From: Natronomonas halophila
GTDB taxonomy: Archaea > Halobacteriota > Halobacteria > Halobacteriales > Haloarculaceae
Assembly (NCBI RefSeq): GCF_013391085.1
Contig: NZ_CP058334.1
Location: forward strand, 3,038,001 to 3,102,000
Reading direction: 5' to 3'
DNA: 64,000 bases
Each line of letters opens with the position of its first letter. The stretch's first letter is position 1. Positions 1-8,717 of this stretch are shown here, piece by piece. A program made the translations under genes and the position numbers. Under the pieces are notes generated by a model, which worked only from the letters and a program-made list of their open reading frames with translations, was not told where the DNA came from and did not search any database.

Positions 1-2
1 AA

Positions 3-263
3 CGGGTCGCCGACCTCACCGGCCGCGAACCCGGTGAGGAGATTCAACCCGAAGACGTCGTCACCGTGCTCACCCATGAGAACGGCGGCCTGAAGGACGT
101 TCCCGAGGACGCGCGCGTGGTCGCTCTCTTGAATATGGTCGACGACGAACCCCTCGAAGCGACAGCACGCGAAATTACCGACGAGGTTCTCGCTCACCCG
201 CGCATCGACCGGGTCGTCCTCGGTCGAATGGACCTCCGAAAGGTCGTCGACGTCGTGGCGTAG
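3..263 (+). CDS. yqeC: YqeC-like molybdo-hydroxylase accessory protein (5' truncated)
   Basis: Only the C-terminal 86 or so residues are in the window; the reading frame is open from base 3 and ends at TAG 261-263. The visible part has the YqeC tail pattern: a 'VLTHENGGLKDVP' stretch, then 'VVALLNMVDDE', then 'HPRIDRVVLG'. YqeC proteins are GTPase-like accessory factors associated with selenium-dependent molybdenum hydroxylases. The setting fits a molybdenum-enzyme role, because MobA and a formate dehydrogenase lie a few kb downstream, though on the opposite strand. The family call rests on the tail only, so the N-terminal nucleotide-binding region cannot be checked. Confidence 0.72.
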   Translation, partial: RVADLTGREPGEEIQPEDVVTVLTHENGGLKDVPEDARVVALLNMVDDEPLEATAREITDEVLAHPRIDRVVLGRMDLRKVVDVVA

Positions 264-268
264 CGCGG

Positions 269-895
269 CTATTCGTCCACCAGTTCGAACGTCGCTTCGA
301 CGGTTGCAGTTACCTCGATGGGGTCCGGTTCGAAGCCGTCCGGGCCTTCTGCCAACGCGTCGTCGACGATGCTCTCGAAGCCGTCCGACCCCCCGGTCGT
401 CGTCACGTCTAGCAACTCGCCGACAGCGAGTCCCTCCGGCGCGGCGATGGCCTCCGCGTCCTCGCGGGCCGTCGTCATCGCATCCCTGAGTGCCTCGCGA
501 CGGAGTTTCGCTTGGGTGTCCTCGCTCACTTTGAAAAAGACGTCCCGGATGCCCGTCCCCGTGGCGGCGTCCGTGACCGTCGTCACGACATCGCCGGCCG
601 TCTCGGGCCGACAGTCGACGGTCATCTCCACCAACGCGCGGTGGTCCGGGTCGCTTTCGTTCACGCCGAAGGCGTCGTCCTGATTCTCGATTCGAGCGCT
701 CGTCGTTCGGATCTCTTCGGGGTCGATTTCCTCGTTCTGCAGCGCGTCACGGACCGAGGCCTCGGCATCTCGCGCCCGGTTGCGAGCGTGCGTTGCGCTG
801 TCGGCCCGCCCCTCGACCCACACCTCGACCGCGGCGAACGTCGCCGTCGCGGTCGCACGCCCCTCACCGTCGACCGTCACCGTTCGGTCGGTCAT
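269..895 (-). CDS. SIMPL (DUF541) domain protein
   Basis: A 208-residue protein of the SIMPL/DUF541 family. It starts with 'MTDRTVTVDGEGRATATA', the usual first strand of the domain, and the rest has the family's alternating strands, an Ala/Arg-rich helix and a closing beta-rich tail ending in 'ATVEATFELVDE'. Bacterial relatives (YggE, BP26) are envelope or stress proteins of unclear mechanism; this one has no signal peptide or membrane segment, so a cytoplasmic location is inferred. It is convergent with the yqeC-like gene, with only 5 bp between the stops, and stands alone in transcription. The molecular function is unknown. Confidence 0.8.
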   Translation of the reverse strand: MTDRTVTVDGEGRATATATFAAVEVWVEGRADSATHARNRARDAEASVRDALQNEEIDPEEIRTTSARIENQDDAFGVNESDPDHRALVEMTVDCRPETAGDVVTTVTDAATGTGIRDVFFKVSEDTQAKLRREALRDAMTTAREDAEAIAAPEGLAVGELLDVTTTGGSDGFESIVDDALAEGPDGFEPDPIEVTATVEATFELVDE

Positions 896-947
896 GGCCC
901 AATCGAGGTGCGGCCAGCGTATAATTCCTTGTCAGACGGTGACGTGC

Positions 948-1649
948 TTAGAACTCCTCGACGTGCGGGCGCAAATCGAGTTCCAGTGTCCACGCCGAGC
1001 GGTCCTGCTCGACGAGATACCAGTAGTTGTCGGCAATGGCATCTGGGTCGAGGTACTCCTCAGAGTCGTCGGGGTCGCTACCCGGCGGCAGGATGCCGCC
1101 GTCGATGACGACGTGGGCGACGTGGACGCCTTCCGGGCCCAACTCGCGGGCCATCGATTCGGCGAGGCCGCGGCAGGCGAACTTGGCGGCACTGAATCCC
1201 ACGGCGCCCTCACGACCCCGGACCGACGTCGTCGCGCCGGTGAAGATTACGGTCCCGCCATCGCCCTCGACCATATCGGGGACGGCCTCCTGTGAGCAGT
1301 GCAGTGCCGATTCCGGGCCGACCGCCAGTGCCTGCCGAAAGTCCTCGGGGTCCTGTTCCAGCAGGCCGTCCCACGACGCCGCGCTGGCGTGATTGACGAG
1401 GATATCGACCGCGCCAAAGCGCTCGCGCGTCCGCTCGAAGGCCGCCTCGATGTCGTCGCTATCGGTGAGGTCCGTCGGAATGGCTGTCGCATTGCCCGGC
1501 GTTTGGTCCCGCAGTCGGTCCGCGAGTGAGTTGAGATACGATTCCGAGCGCGCAAGCAGGGCGACCGAACAGCCCTCCTCGGCGAACCGCTCGGCGATGG
1601 ACTCTCCCAGTCCCGGTCCGACCCCAGCGATGACTGCCGTTCGTGACAT
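948..1649 (-). CDS. SDR-family protein with Phe in place of the catalytic Tyr
   Basis: A 233-residue short-chain dehydrogenase/reductase fold. The cofactor motif 'AGVGPGLGESIA' lies near residues 8-19 and 'DILVNHAS' follows in the middle. The usual YxxxK active site reads 'GFSAAK', so the catalytic Tyr is Phe while the Lys is kept; later 'HVVIDGG' is typical of the F-type subgroup. The ATG at 1649 was chosen because upstream codons add only a non-conserved 'MALASDGSL' extension. It ends in an acidic Asp/Glu-rich tail. It may act as a reductase by an altered mechanism, or only bind NAD(P). The substrate is unknown. Confidence 0.82.
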   Translation of the reverse strand: MSRTAVIAGVGPGLGESIAERFAEEGCSVALLARSESYLNSLADRLRDQTPGNATAIPTDLTDSDDIEAAFERTRERFGAVDILVNHASAASWDGLLEQDPEDFRQALAVGPESALHCSQEAVPDMVEGDGGTVIFTGATTSVRGREGAVGFSAAKFACRGLAESMARELGPEGVHVAHVVIDGGILPPGSDPDDSEEYLDPDAIADNYWYLVEQDRSAWTLELDLRPHVEEF

Positions 1650-1694
1650 GAGGGAGCCATCGGACGCCAGCGCCAAGAAATGCCACCCAGAACT

Positions 1695-2306
1695 CTACAA
1701 CTGCTCGCTTGCCCACGCCAAATCTTCGGGCGTATCCACGCTCTCGAAACTGTTGAGCGAGCCGTGGTCGATCAGGTCGGCCCGCTCGACGATGTCGTAG
1801 TCCAGCGAGAACAGGGGTTCGATGATGCGCGTGTCCTCCTCTTCGAGGGCCTCTTCGCAAGCGTCGGCCATTGGCTCGGGGCGATAGACCGCATGGAGCG
1901 GTTCGAACCAGTCGCCTGGTCGGGGGACGGCGGCGTCGTGGCCGTCCGCGCGCTCGAAGAGATAGTCGAAGAGGTCGGGGTCCAAAAGTGGCATATCCGC
2001 CGCGGCGATGGCGGCGTACTCCGTCTCGGCGGCGCGGAGGCCTTCCGCGATACCGCCGACGGGCCCGCGGTCGGGTTCCTCGTCGATGGCGAAGACGGGG
2101 TCGAGGTCCGACAGCGCGTCGGCGATGGCTTCGCGTTGGTCCTCCCGGCAGTTGACTACGAGTTCGTCCGTCGCGTCGAGCAGGCGCTCGGCGGTGTGTC
2201 TGATGACCGGTTTGCCGGCCAGGTCGGCGACCACCTTGTCCGTGCCGCCGAACCGGACCGACCGCCCGCCGCCGACGATGACGCCCGCTCTTGGTCCGTC
2301 TGTCAT
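1695..2306 (-). CDS. mobA: Molybdenum cofactor guanylyltransferase MobA
   Basis: A 203-residue nucleotidyltransferase that links GMP to molybdopterin to make MGD, the form used by DMSO-reductase-family enzymes. The N-terminus 'VIVGGGRSVRFGG' followed by 'DK' is the GTP-binding loop of MobA. 'AAADMPLLDPDLFDYL' carries the metal-binding Asp of the family, and the 'AVPRPGDWFEPLHAVY' segment contains the conserved late motif. The length is standard for MobA. It lies just downstream of the formate dehydrogenase alpha gene (63 bp gap, same strand), whose active site needs exactly this cofactor, so co-expression is likely. FrhB- or GlmU-like nucleotidyltransferases are less likely because of the 'PLHAVY' ending. 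Confidence 0.9.
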   Translation of the reverse strand: MTDGPRAGVIVGGGRSVRFGGTDKVVADLAGKPVIRHTAERLLDATDELVVNCREDQREAIADALSDLDPVFAIDEEPDRGPVGGIAEGLRAAETEYAAIAAADMPLLDPDLFDYLFERADGHDAAVPRPGDWFEPLHAVYRPEPMADACEEALEEEDTRIIEPLFSLDYDIVERADLIDHGSLNSFESVDTPEDLAWASEQL

Positions 2307-2369
2307 TGCGTGACCCTTGGTTCGGGTTCGGTTATAAACCCTCGATGGGTGGCGGACGGACGCGACCGT

Positions 2370-5300
2370 TCAGTCGTCGGTCCGTGCCGCGGCCGAGTCG
2401 GGGATTTCCTTCGCGTCATCCAGCGGCGAGACGCGAACGCTCGCGACCTTGTACTCGGGAATCCCGCTTGTGGGGTCGTAATACTCGCCGGTCAACTCGT
2501 TTGCCGCCCCATCCGCGAAGTGCATGGGAATGAAGACGACGCCCTTGCCGGGCCGGTCGGTCACCTGTGCGCGTACCTCGATACTGCCCCGAGGGGAATC
2601 CACGCGGACGTACTGCCCGTCGGAAATCCCGAGGTCGGCGGCCGTCTCGGGGTGAACCTCGACGAAACTCTCGGCGACGTGGTCCGTGAGGGCGTCGACC
2701 CGCCGGGTCAGCGTCCCGGTGTGGAAGTGATACAGCACGCGCCCGGTCGTCAGCGTGAGGGGGTATTCCTCGTCGGGCAACTCGCCGGGTTCGCCCATGT
2801 CGGCGGGGACGAACCGGGCTTTGCCGTCCTCGAAATTGAAGCCGTCCTCGTAGAGGAACTTGGTACCGGGGTCCTCGGCGTTCGTGCAAGGCCATTGCAG
2901 GCCCCCTTCGTCTTCGAGCCGGTCGTGGCTGATGCCGCCGTAGATGGGTGCTACACGAGCGATTTCATCCATGACTTCGGCCGGGTCGTCGTAATCCCAG
3001 TCGGCGCCCATCCGGTTGGCGAGTTGCTGGACGACGCGCCAGTCGGCGCGGGCCTCGCCCGGCGGGTCGACGACGGGATTGACCTTCTGGACGCGGCGTT
3101 CGGTGTTGGTGAAGGTACCCGATTTCTCGGCGAAGGAGGCGGCGGGCAAAATTACGTCAGCGTACTCGGTCGTTTCGGTCGGGAAGATATCGAGGACGGC
3201 GAGGAACTCCAGTTCGTCGAGGGCCTCTTCGGCGTGGCTGATGTCGGGTTCGGACATCGCCGGGTTCTCGCCCATGACGAACAGGCCGCGAACGTCGTCG
3301 TTGTGGATGGCTTCGAAGACCTCCGTTACTTTGAGGCCGACCTCCTCGGGCGGGCGAACGCCCCAGACGTCCTCGTAGCGGTCGACGGTTTCGGGGTCGG
3401 TCACGTCGCCGTAGCCCGGGAGTTTGTTGGGGAGGGTACCCATGTCGCCGCCCCCGCCCTGGACGTTGTTGTGGCCGCGGAACGGCGAGAGGCCGGCGTT
3501 CGGCTTGCCGACGTTGCCTGTCAGCAGCGCGAGGTTCGCCATCGCCAGCACGTTGTTCGTCCCGTGGCTGTGCTGGGTGAGGCCCATCGCCCACCCGAAG
3601 ACGACCGAGTCGGCCTCGGCGATGGTTTCGGCGGCCTGTGTCAGTTCGTCGGGGGCGATACCCGCGAGTCGCTCGACTTCCTCGGGCGTGAACGGGTCGA
3701 CTTTCTCCCGCAACTCCTCGAAGTTGTGGACGTGCTCTTCGACGAACGCCTCGTCGTAGAGGTCCTCCTCGATGAGATACCGGGCCATCCCGTTCATCCA
3801 CGCCACGTCGTAACCGGGGTTCGACCGGAGGTACTGGTCGGCGTGTTCGGCGACGCCGACCTTCCGCGGGTCGACGACGACGAGGTCGGCGCCGTCCCGG
3901 ACGTTGCGCTTGATCTTCGTCGCCAGCACGGGGTGGGATTCGGTCGTGTTGGTCCCCGAGAGCAGGTAGGCGTCGGCGTTGGCCACGTCGTCGATGCTGT
4001 TGGACATCGCGCCGTAGCCGACCGACTGGAGCAGTGCGGCGACCGTCGAGGAGTGACAGAGGCGCGCGCAGTTGTCGACGTTCGGCGTCTCCAGCACCGT
4101 CCGCGCGAACTTCTGGAGGAGGTAGTCGTCCTCGTTGGTACACTTCGAGGAGGCGAAGGCGGCGACCGAATCGGGGCCGCCCGCTTCGCGAATTTCGCCC
4201 AACTCAGAGGCAATCCGCTCCAGGGCTTCGTCCCACGAGGCTTCGCGCAATTCGCCGTCCTCGCGAATCTGGGGCGATTCGAGGCGGTCCTCGCGGTCGA
4301 CGAATCCGTAGCCGAACTTGCCCTTCACGCAGGTCGAGAAGTCGTTGGCTGGCGCGGCGTCTGGGTCGGTCGCGCGCACGCCGAGGATATCGTCGTCCTT
4401 CGAGTGGACGTCGAACCGACAGCCGACAGCGCAGTAGCCGCAGGTGGTTTCGGTCACGTCCATTTGCTTCATCCGGGCATCTCCGACCTGTTTCGCGATG
4501 CCGAAGAGGATACCCTCCGAGAAGACGCTCGCAGCGACGTCCTCGGCGGCGTGCTCGCCGGCCTTCACCGCGCGGTCGCCAACCGATTTCGCGCCCGATT
4601 TGGCCTTCCGCTTGGCGCGGTCCATGAAGCCAGCGACGCCTGCTTCGGCGGCTTCACCGCGTGCAGGTTCGTCGCTGTCGGGGATGCTCTTGGTTCCGCG
4701 GTCGTCGCGTTCCAGCACCTCGCCGACGGAATTGCGCTGGGTGAATCCGGGGAACGGAAGCGTCGTCGCGTCGACCAGTCCTTCCTCGACCAGACTCCCG
4801 GTCGGACAGACGGTCGCGCAATGGCCGCAGGTGACGCAGGTCGAATCGGCCATCGTCTCTGCGCCGGTCTGGAAGCCGATGCGGGCGTCCTCGCCCGTTC
4901 CATCGACGCGGAGGACGCCTTCGACCTGCACGTCGTTGCAGGCCTCGACGCATCGGTTGCACATGATGCACTTGTTGCGGTCGATGTGGATGGGCGAGGA
5001 GGCATCGAGCGGTTCGTACTCGCTTCGGTCGTCGAGGACGCCGTATCGCGGGTGGGTGACGTCCTGTTCGATGGACGTGTCCTGCAGTTCACAGCGGCCG
5101 TTCTTCCCGCAGGTCGTACACCGGAGGTTGTGGTTCGAGAGGACGAGGTCGAGATTGACGCTTCGGGCCTCTTCGGCCTCGGGCGCGTCCGTCTCGACGG
5201 TCAACCCGTCCTCGACGGGCGTCGAGCAGGAGGCCACGAGGCCCTCGTCGGTTTCGACGACGCAGGTCCGGCAGGTCGACCGCGGGCCGATTTCCTCGGC

Positions 5301-5579
5301 GGCCTCGGTGTCGCGGTCGTAGTGACACAGCGCGGCCACGTCGCTGCCGGCGGCCTCGACGGCATCGAGTAGGGAGGCGTCCGCCGGGACGACGACGGTT
5401 TCGCCGTCGACGGTGAGGGAGACTGGTTCGCCGTCGTCGGAGGCTGTCTTCTCGGGTCGTGGGGGGTCGTTGGCGGTCCCCGTTCGGAAATCCTCCGTCA
5501 GCGGTGTTGAGGGACGGGGGTCCTCGATGTTGGGGACGCCGGGCGTCGGTTCAGAACTAGAGGAGTCGTCGGCACTCAT
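2370..5579 (-). CDS. fdhA: NAD-linked formate dehydrogenase alpha subunit (NuoG-FdhF type)
   Basis: A 1069-residue molybdopterin oxidoreductase that would oxidise formate to CO2 and pass electrons to the adjacent NuoF-like subunit. Domains in order: an acidic extension of about 50 residues; a NuoG-like [2Fe-2S] domain (Cys85, 103, 106, 118); a His/Cys [4Fe-4S] site (His150, Cys154, 157, 163); two ferredoxin [4Fe-4S] motifs (Cys204-214 and 248-258); then the Mo-bis-MGD domain with its own cluster (Cys380, 383, 387, 417). 'ARLCHSS' near residue 508 supplies a Cys ligand where some homologues carry selenocysteine. An Ala/Lys/Glu-rich linker of about 75 residues separates the ferredoxin and Mo parts. 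The ATG at 5579 overlaps the upstream stop as ATGA, so the genes are probably translationally coupled. Confidence 0.92.
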   Translation of the reverse strand: MSADDSSSSEPTPGVPNIEDPRPSTPLTEDFRTGTANDPPRPEKTASDDGEPVSLTVDGETVVVPADASLLDAVEAAGSDVAALCHYDRDTEAAEEIGPRSTCRTCVVETDEGLVASCSTPVEDGLTVETDAPEAEEARSVNLDLVLSNHNLRCTTCGKNGRCELQDTSIEQDVTHPRYGVLDDRSEYEPLDASSPIHIDRNKCIMCNRCVEACNDVQVEGVLRVDGTGEDARIGFQTGAETMADSTCVTCGHCATVCPTGSLVEEGLVDATTLPFPGFTQRNSVGEVLERDDRGTKSIPDSDEPARGEAAEAGVAGFMDRAKRKAKSGAKSVGDRAVKAGEHAAEDVAASVFSEGILFGIAKQVGDARMKQMDVTETTCGYCAVGCRFDVHSKDDDILGVRATDPDAAPANDFSTCVKGKFGYGFVDREDRLESPQIREDGELREASWDEALERIASELGEIREAGGPDSVAAFASSKCTNEDDYLLQKFARTVLETPNVDNCARLCHSSTVAALLQSVGYGAMSNSIDDVANADAYLLSGTNTTESHPVLATKIKRNVRDGADLVVVDPRKVGVAEHADQYLRSNPGYDVAWMNGMARYLIEEDLYDEAFVEEHVHNFEELREKVDPFTPEEVERLAGIAPDELTQAAETIAEADSVVFGWAMGLTQHSHGTNNVLAMANLALLTGNVGKPNAGLSPFRGHNNVQGGGGDMGTLPNKLPGYGDVTDPETVDRYEDVWGVRPPEEVGLKVTEVFEAIHNDDVRGLFVMGENPAMSEPDISHAEEALDELEFLAVLDIFPTETTEYADVILPAASFAEKSGTFTNTERRVQKVNPVVDPPGEARADWRVVQQLANRMGADWDYDDPAEVMDEIARVAPIYGGISHDRLEDEGGLQWPCTNAEDPGTKFLYEDGFNFEDGKARFVPADMGEPGELPDEEYPLTLTTGRVLYHFHTGTLTRRVDALTDHVAESFVEVHPETAADLGISDGQYVRVDSPRGSIEVRAQVTDRPGKGVVFIPMHFADGAANELTGEYYDPTSGIPEYKVASVRVSPLDDAKEIPDSAAARTDD

Positions 5580-7054
5580 TGCATCCCTCCGCAGGCGCCG
5601 GCCGGACACCGGCCCTTGGCGTGAGCGCGAAACTCGCTTTCGAACTCCGAGAGCGCCGTCTTGACGGGCCGGGCGGCCGCCTCGCCGAACGCACAGAGGC
5701 TGGTCGTCCGCATCGTCCGGGCCAACTCACGGATGTCACCAGCGTCAAAAGTACCGTCGTAGACCCCCCGAAGTGATTCGTGGAGTTGTTTTGACCCTTC
5801 GCGGCACGGCACACACCTCCCGCAGTTCTCCTCGCGGGCGAAGGCTGCCCGCTCGCCAACCGTCGCGACGATACAGCGGTCGGTGCTCAGTACCTCGATT
5901 GCGCCCTCGGTGCCGAGGCCGGCGCCCGTCATCGCCGGCGCGCTCGCGGGGGTGTCGAGGTTCCGGGTCAGGCCACCGAAGCGCCCGCCGACGGCGTAGC
6001 GGGCCGCGTCAGGCGTTTCGACGGCATCGAGCGCACGGGAAAGCGGCGCTCCGGTCGATAGTTCGACGGTTGCGGGTTCCGGTACGTCCCCGCCGATGGT
6101 GACGAGGCGCGTTCCGGGGTCCGCGGCTTCGGCGTCAAAGGCGTCGGGGTTCTGCCACAGTTCCGCGAGTTGGAGAAGCGTCCGGGGTGTGTGGACCAGC
6201 GTGGGTCGGCCGTAGAGGCCCCATTCTTCCGGTCCCGGCGGACGGCGGCGGGCCTCGATGCGGTCGTTGCCTTCCAGGGCTTCCAGCGCCATCGTCGGTT
6301 CGCCGACTCGGAACGAGGAATCGGCGCGGGCGACTTGCCACTCGCCGACGGCTTCGAGTCGGTCCGCAAGCAAATCGTCCTCCGCGGGCGCGAAGGCGAC
6401 GATGTCCTCTGCCCCGACAATTTCGGCGACGGCGCTTGCAGCGCCCCACACGCGACCGGCCGCCGAAACGCCACAGAGGCGGTCCGCACCAGTTTCAGGG
6501 TCGGCGTCGTTCGCGTGGACGACAAGCATCGGGTCGCCGTCGGCGTCTCGGGTTCGGTTCCAGTATTCGGCGAGCGGTTCGTCGCCGGCGACGTCGGCGC
6601 GGCCGCGACCACGGAGGTCGACGCGTTCGACGGTCCTTATGGCGTCGTCGGGGTCCTCGCGTACCTCCGGTGCGATGGGGTTCGGAATCGCGTCGGGTGC
6701 GTGCCAGCCGAAGCCGTCGAGCACGCGCGGTGTGCCCACGGTGAGCGACCCCGATTCGGGCGTCGGTGGCTCCTCGCCGACCGCCATCGCTTCGGCCTCG
6801 CCGGTCAGCAATCGACCGTCCTCGGCGGCCGAGACGATGCGCTCGATAGTCGTCTCGGTGACGGCACCGTAGAGCGCGGTTCGGCCGTCGACGGTCGCGT
6901 AGACGTGCGGGCCGCCGGGCGCGCCGGTCGGTCCGGTTTCCAGCACGCGCGTCCGGTCGGCGAACTGGCGTGCGACCGCGAGTACGTCGGCGTCCCGTCC
7001 CGCTACGTCGCCGACCGCGACCCTGACGGTCGGCGTGTCGGGGCTGTCGTTCAT
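5576..7054 (-). CDS. Formate dehydrogenase beta subunit, NuoF-like NADH-binding protein
   Basis: A 492-residue homologue of the 51-kDa NADH-binding subunit of complex I (NuoF/HoxF). The C-terminal [4Fe-4S] domain is clear: 'ENCGRCVPCREGSKQL' near residue 405 and 'TSLCAFGEAA' near 450, giving the CxxCxxC plus distal Cys ligands. The FMN/NADH Rossmann part is more diverged: a glycine-rich loop reading 'RGRGRADVAG' stands where family members have GRGGAGFPTG. The C-terminus 'GRCPAGACGGMQ' adds two further Cys. It overlaps fdhA by 4 bp (ATGA), so the two form an operon coding for a soluble NAD-dependent formate dehydrogenase. The likely electron route is formate, Mo, FeS chain, FMN, NAD+. Confidence 0.87.
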   Translation of the reverse strand: MNDSPDTPTVRVAVGDVAGRDADVLAVARQFADRTRVLETGPTGAPGGPHVYATVDGRTALYGAVTETTIERIVSAAEDGRLLTGEAEAMAVGEEPPTPESGSLTVGTPRVLDGFGWHAPDAIPNPIAPEVREDPDDAIRTVERVDLRGRGRADVAGDEPLAEYWNRTRDADGDPMLVVHANDADPETGADRLCGVSAAGRVWGAASAVAEIVGAEDIVAFAPAEDDLLADRLEAVGEWQVARADSSFRVGEPTMALEALEGNDRIEARRRPPGPEEWGLYGRPTLVHTPRTLLQLAELWQNPDAFDAEAADPGTRLVTIGGDVPEPATVELSTGAPLSRALDAVETPDAARYAVGGRFGGLTRNLDTPASAPAMTGAGLGTEGAIEVLSTDRCIVATVGERAAFAREENCGRCVPCREGSKQLHESLRGVYDGTFDAGDIRELARTMRTTSLCAFGEAAARPVKTALSEFESEFRAHAKGRCPAGACGGMQ

Positions 7055-7118
7055 TTCGTGTACGGTGGGACGATTGCCTCAAAAACGTTGCCGCGGGACG
7101 CGAGAGATGGACGCCTAC

Positions 7119-7126
7119 TTAAGATA
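7119..7126 (+). promoter_or_regulatory. TATA box for hisC operon
   Basis: TTAAGATA is centred about 25 nt upstream of the ATG at 7147. That spacing is typical of haloarchaeal leaderless transcripts and decides the hisC start over the earlier in-frame ATG at 7126, which lies inside the box. Confidence 0.7.
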
Positions 7127-7146
7127 TGGCGCCCAGAGGGTCGTAT

Positions 7147-8214
7147 ATGGAACCACGGGACCTCTCGTCGCATATCGCCTACGAGGCGGGTCGAGGGGTC
7201 GAGGAGGTGGCCCGCGAACTCGGACTCGATTCCGACGAGTTGGTGAAACTCTCCTCGAACGAGAACCCCTTCGGTCCCTCGCCACAGGCCGCAGCGGCGA
7301 TTCGCGATTACGCGCCGAAAGTCCACACCTATCCGAAATCCTCGGCGACGGACCTCCGGGAACGACTCGCCGAGCAGTGGGCCGTCACGAAATCCCAGAT
7401 ATGGCTCGCCAACGGCGGGGACGGCGCGCTGGATTACCTCGCCCGCGCGATGCTCGAACCGGACGACGAAGTGCTCGTCCCCGACCCCGGATTCGCCTAC
7501 TACGGGATGAGCGCCCGCTACCACCACGGCGAAGTCAACGAATACCCCATCCGAAAGGAGGAGGGCTTCGCCCAGACGGCCGATGCCGTCCTCCCGCACT
7601 ACGACGGCGAGCGCATCGTCTACCTCACCAGCCCCCACAACCCGACCGGCAGCGAGGTGTCGCTGTCGGCCGTCGAGGAAATCGCAGACGAGACGGGCGA
7701 GGACACACTCGTCGTCGTCGACGAGGCCTACGGCGAGTTCTCCGATTCGCCCTCCGCTATCGCACTGGTCGAGGAACGCGAAGACGTGGCCGTCCTCCGG
7801 ACGTTCTCGAAGGCCTACGGCCTCGCCGGCGTCCGCCTCGGCTATGCTATCGTCCCCGGCGAGTGGGCCGACGCCTACGCCCGGGTGAACACGCCCTTTG
7901 CAGCCTCGGAAATCGCCTGCCGTGCCGGCCTCGCCGCGCTCGGCGACGATTCCCACGTCGAACAGACCGTCCAGGCCACCAAGTGGGCACGGGAGTACAT
8001 GTACAACAACCTCGATTGCCACACCTGGGAAAGCGCCGGTAACTTCGTGCTGTGTGAGGTCGGCGACGGCAGCGAGGTTGCCGAGGCGGCCCAGAAGGAA
8101 GGCGTCATCGTTCGGGATACGACCTCCTTCGGCCTACCCGAGTGCGTCCGGGTTACCTGCGGCACCCGCGACGAAACCGAACGCGCTGTGGAGGTGCTGA
8201 ACGACCTCCTATGA
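7147..8214 (+). CDS. hisC: Histidinol-phosphate aminotransferase
   Basis: A 355-residue fold-type I PLP aminotransferase that converts imidazole-acetol phosphate to histidinol phosphate in histidine synthesis. 'KLSSNENPFGPSP' near the N-terminus is the HisC signature, 'SPHNPTGSEV' and 'VVVDEAYGEF' hold the PLP-contacting Asn and Asp, and 'TFSKAYGLAGVRLGY' carries the PLP Lys with the following phosphate-binding Arg. The start at 7147 fits the TATA spacing and removes a non-conserved seven-residue extension. It is first in a three-gene operon with adenylate kinase and a phosphatidyltransferase, each overlapping by 4 bp. No other his genes are nearby. Confidence 0.93.
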   Translation: MEPRDLSSHIAYEAGRGVEEVARELGLDSDELVKLSSNENPFGPSPQAAAAIRDYAPKVHTYPKSSATDLRERLAEQWAVTKSQIWLANGGDGALDYLARAMLEPDDEVLVPDPGFAYYGMSARYHHGEVNEYPIRKEEGFAQTADAVLPHYDGERIVYLTSPHNPTGSEVSLSAVEEIADETGEDTLVVVDEAYGEFSDSPSAIALVEEREDVAVLRTFSKAYGLAGVRLGYAIVPGEWADAYARVNTPFAASEIACRAGLAALGDDSHVEQTVQATKWAREYMYNNLDCHTWESAGNFVLCEVGDGSEVAEAAQKEGVIVRDTTSFGLPECVRVTCGTRDETERAVEVLNDLL

Positions 8215-8717
8215 GAGTCGTCGTCACCGGCACTCCCGGCACGGGCAAGACCACCGCGACCGAGCACGTCGAGACGGACCTCGACGTTATCCATCTCAAC
8301 GACCTCATCCGCGAGGAGGGCCTTGACGAGGGCGAAGACCCCGAACGCGGCAGTCTCATCGCCGACATCGACGCCCTTCAGGAGCGTCTCGCCGACCGCG
8401 ATGACGTCCTCATCGAATCCCACCTCGCCCACCATCTCGATGCGGACCGCGTGGTCGTCCTTCGCTGTCATCCACGCACGTTGCGCGAACGGCTGCTCGA
8501 CCGCGGCGAGGACGGTGCGAAAGCAGCGGAAAACGCGGAAGCCGAAGCCCTCGACGTCATCCTCTCGGAGGCCGTCAACGCCCACGGTATCGAGAACGTC
8601 TACGAAATCGACACGACCGACCGTTCGCCGGAGGCCGTCGCCGAGGACATCGAGGAAGTCATCGACGGCGACCGGGACCCCTCCGCTGGAGAGGCGGACT
8701 TCATCGATTACCTATGA
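8211..8717 (+). CDS. Archaeal AK6-type adenylate kinase
   Basis: A 168-residue P-loop kinase related to archaeal and eukaryotic AK6 (Fap7/hCINAP). The Walker A motif is 'GTPGTGKTT' at residues 6-14. 'ESHLAHHLDADRVVVLRC' matches the AK6 'E-x-H...' substrate segment, 'LRERLLDRG' provides the lid Arg residues, and 'EIDTTDRSPEAVA' follows. AK6 proteins have adenylate kinase activity and, in eukaryotes and some archaea, a part in small-subunit ribosome maturation; which applies here cannot be told from sequence. The ATG at 8211 overlaps the hisC stop (ATGA) and its own stop region overlaps the next gene, so it is co-translated in the operon. Confidence 0.88.
   Translation: MRVVVTGTPGTGKTTATEHVETDLDVIHLNDLIREEGLDEGEDPERGSLIADIDALQERLADRDDVLIESHLAHHLDADRVVVLRCHPRTLRERLLDRGEDGAKAAENAEAEALDVILSEAVNAHGIENVYEIDTTDRSPEAVAEDIEEVIDGDRDPSAGEADFIDYL

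Noticed and set aside
1680-5372. A 1230-codon open frame on the plus strand opposite mobA and fdhA.
   Set aside because: It is the antisense shadow of two strongly conserved genes. GC-rich third positions leave the complementary frame open; its protein has no recognisable domain.
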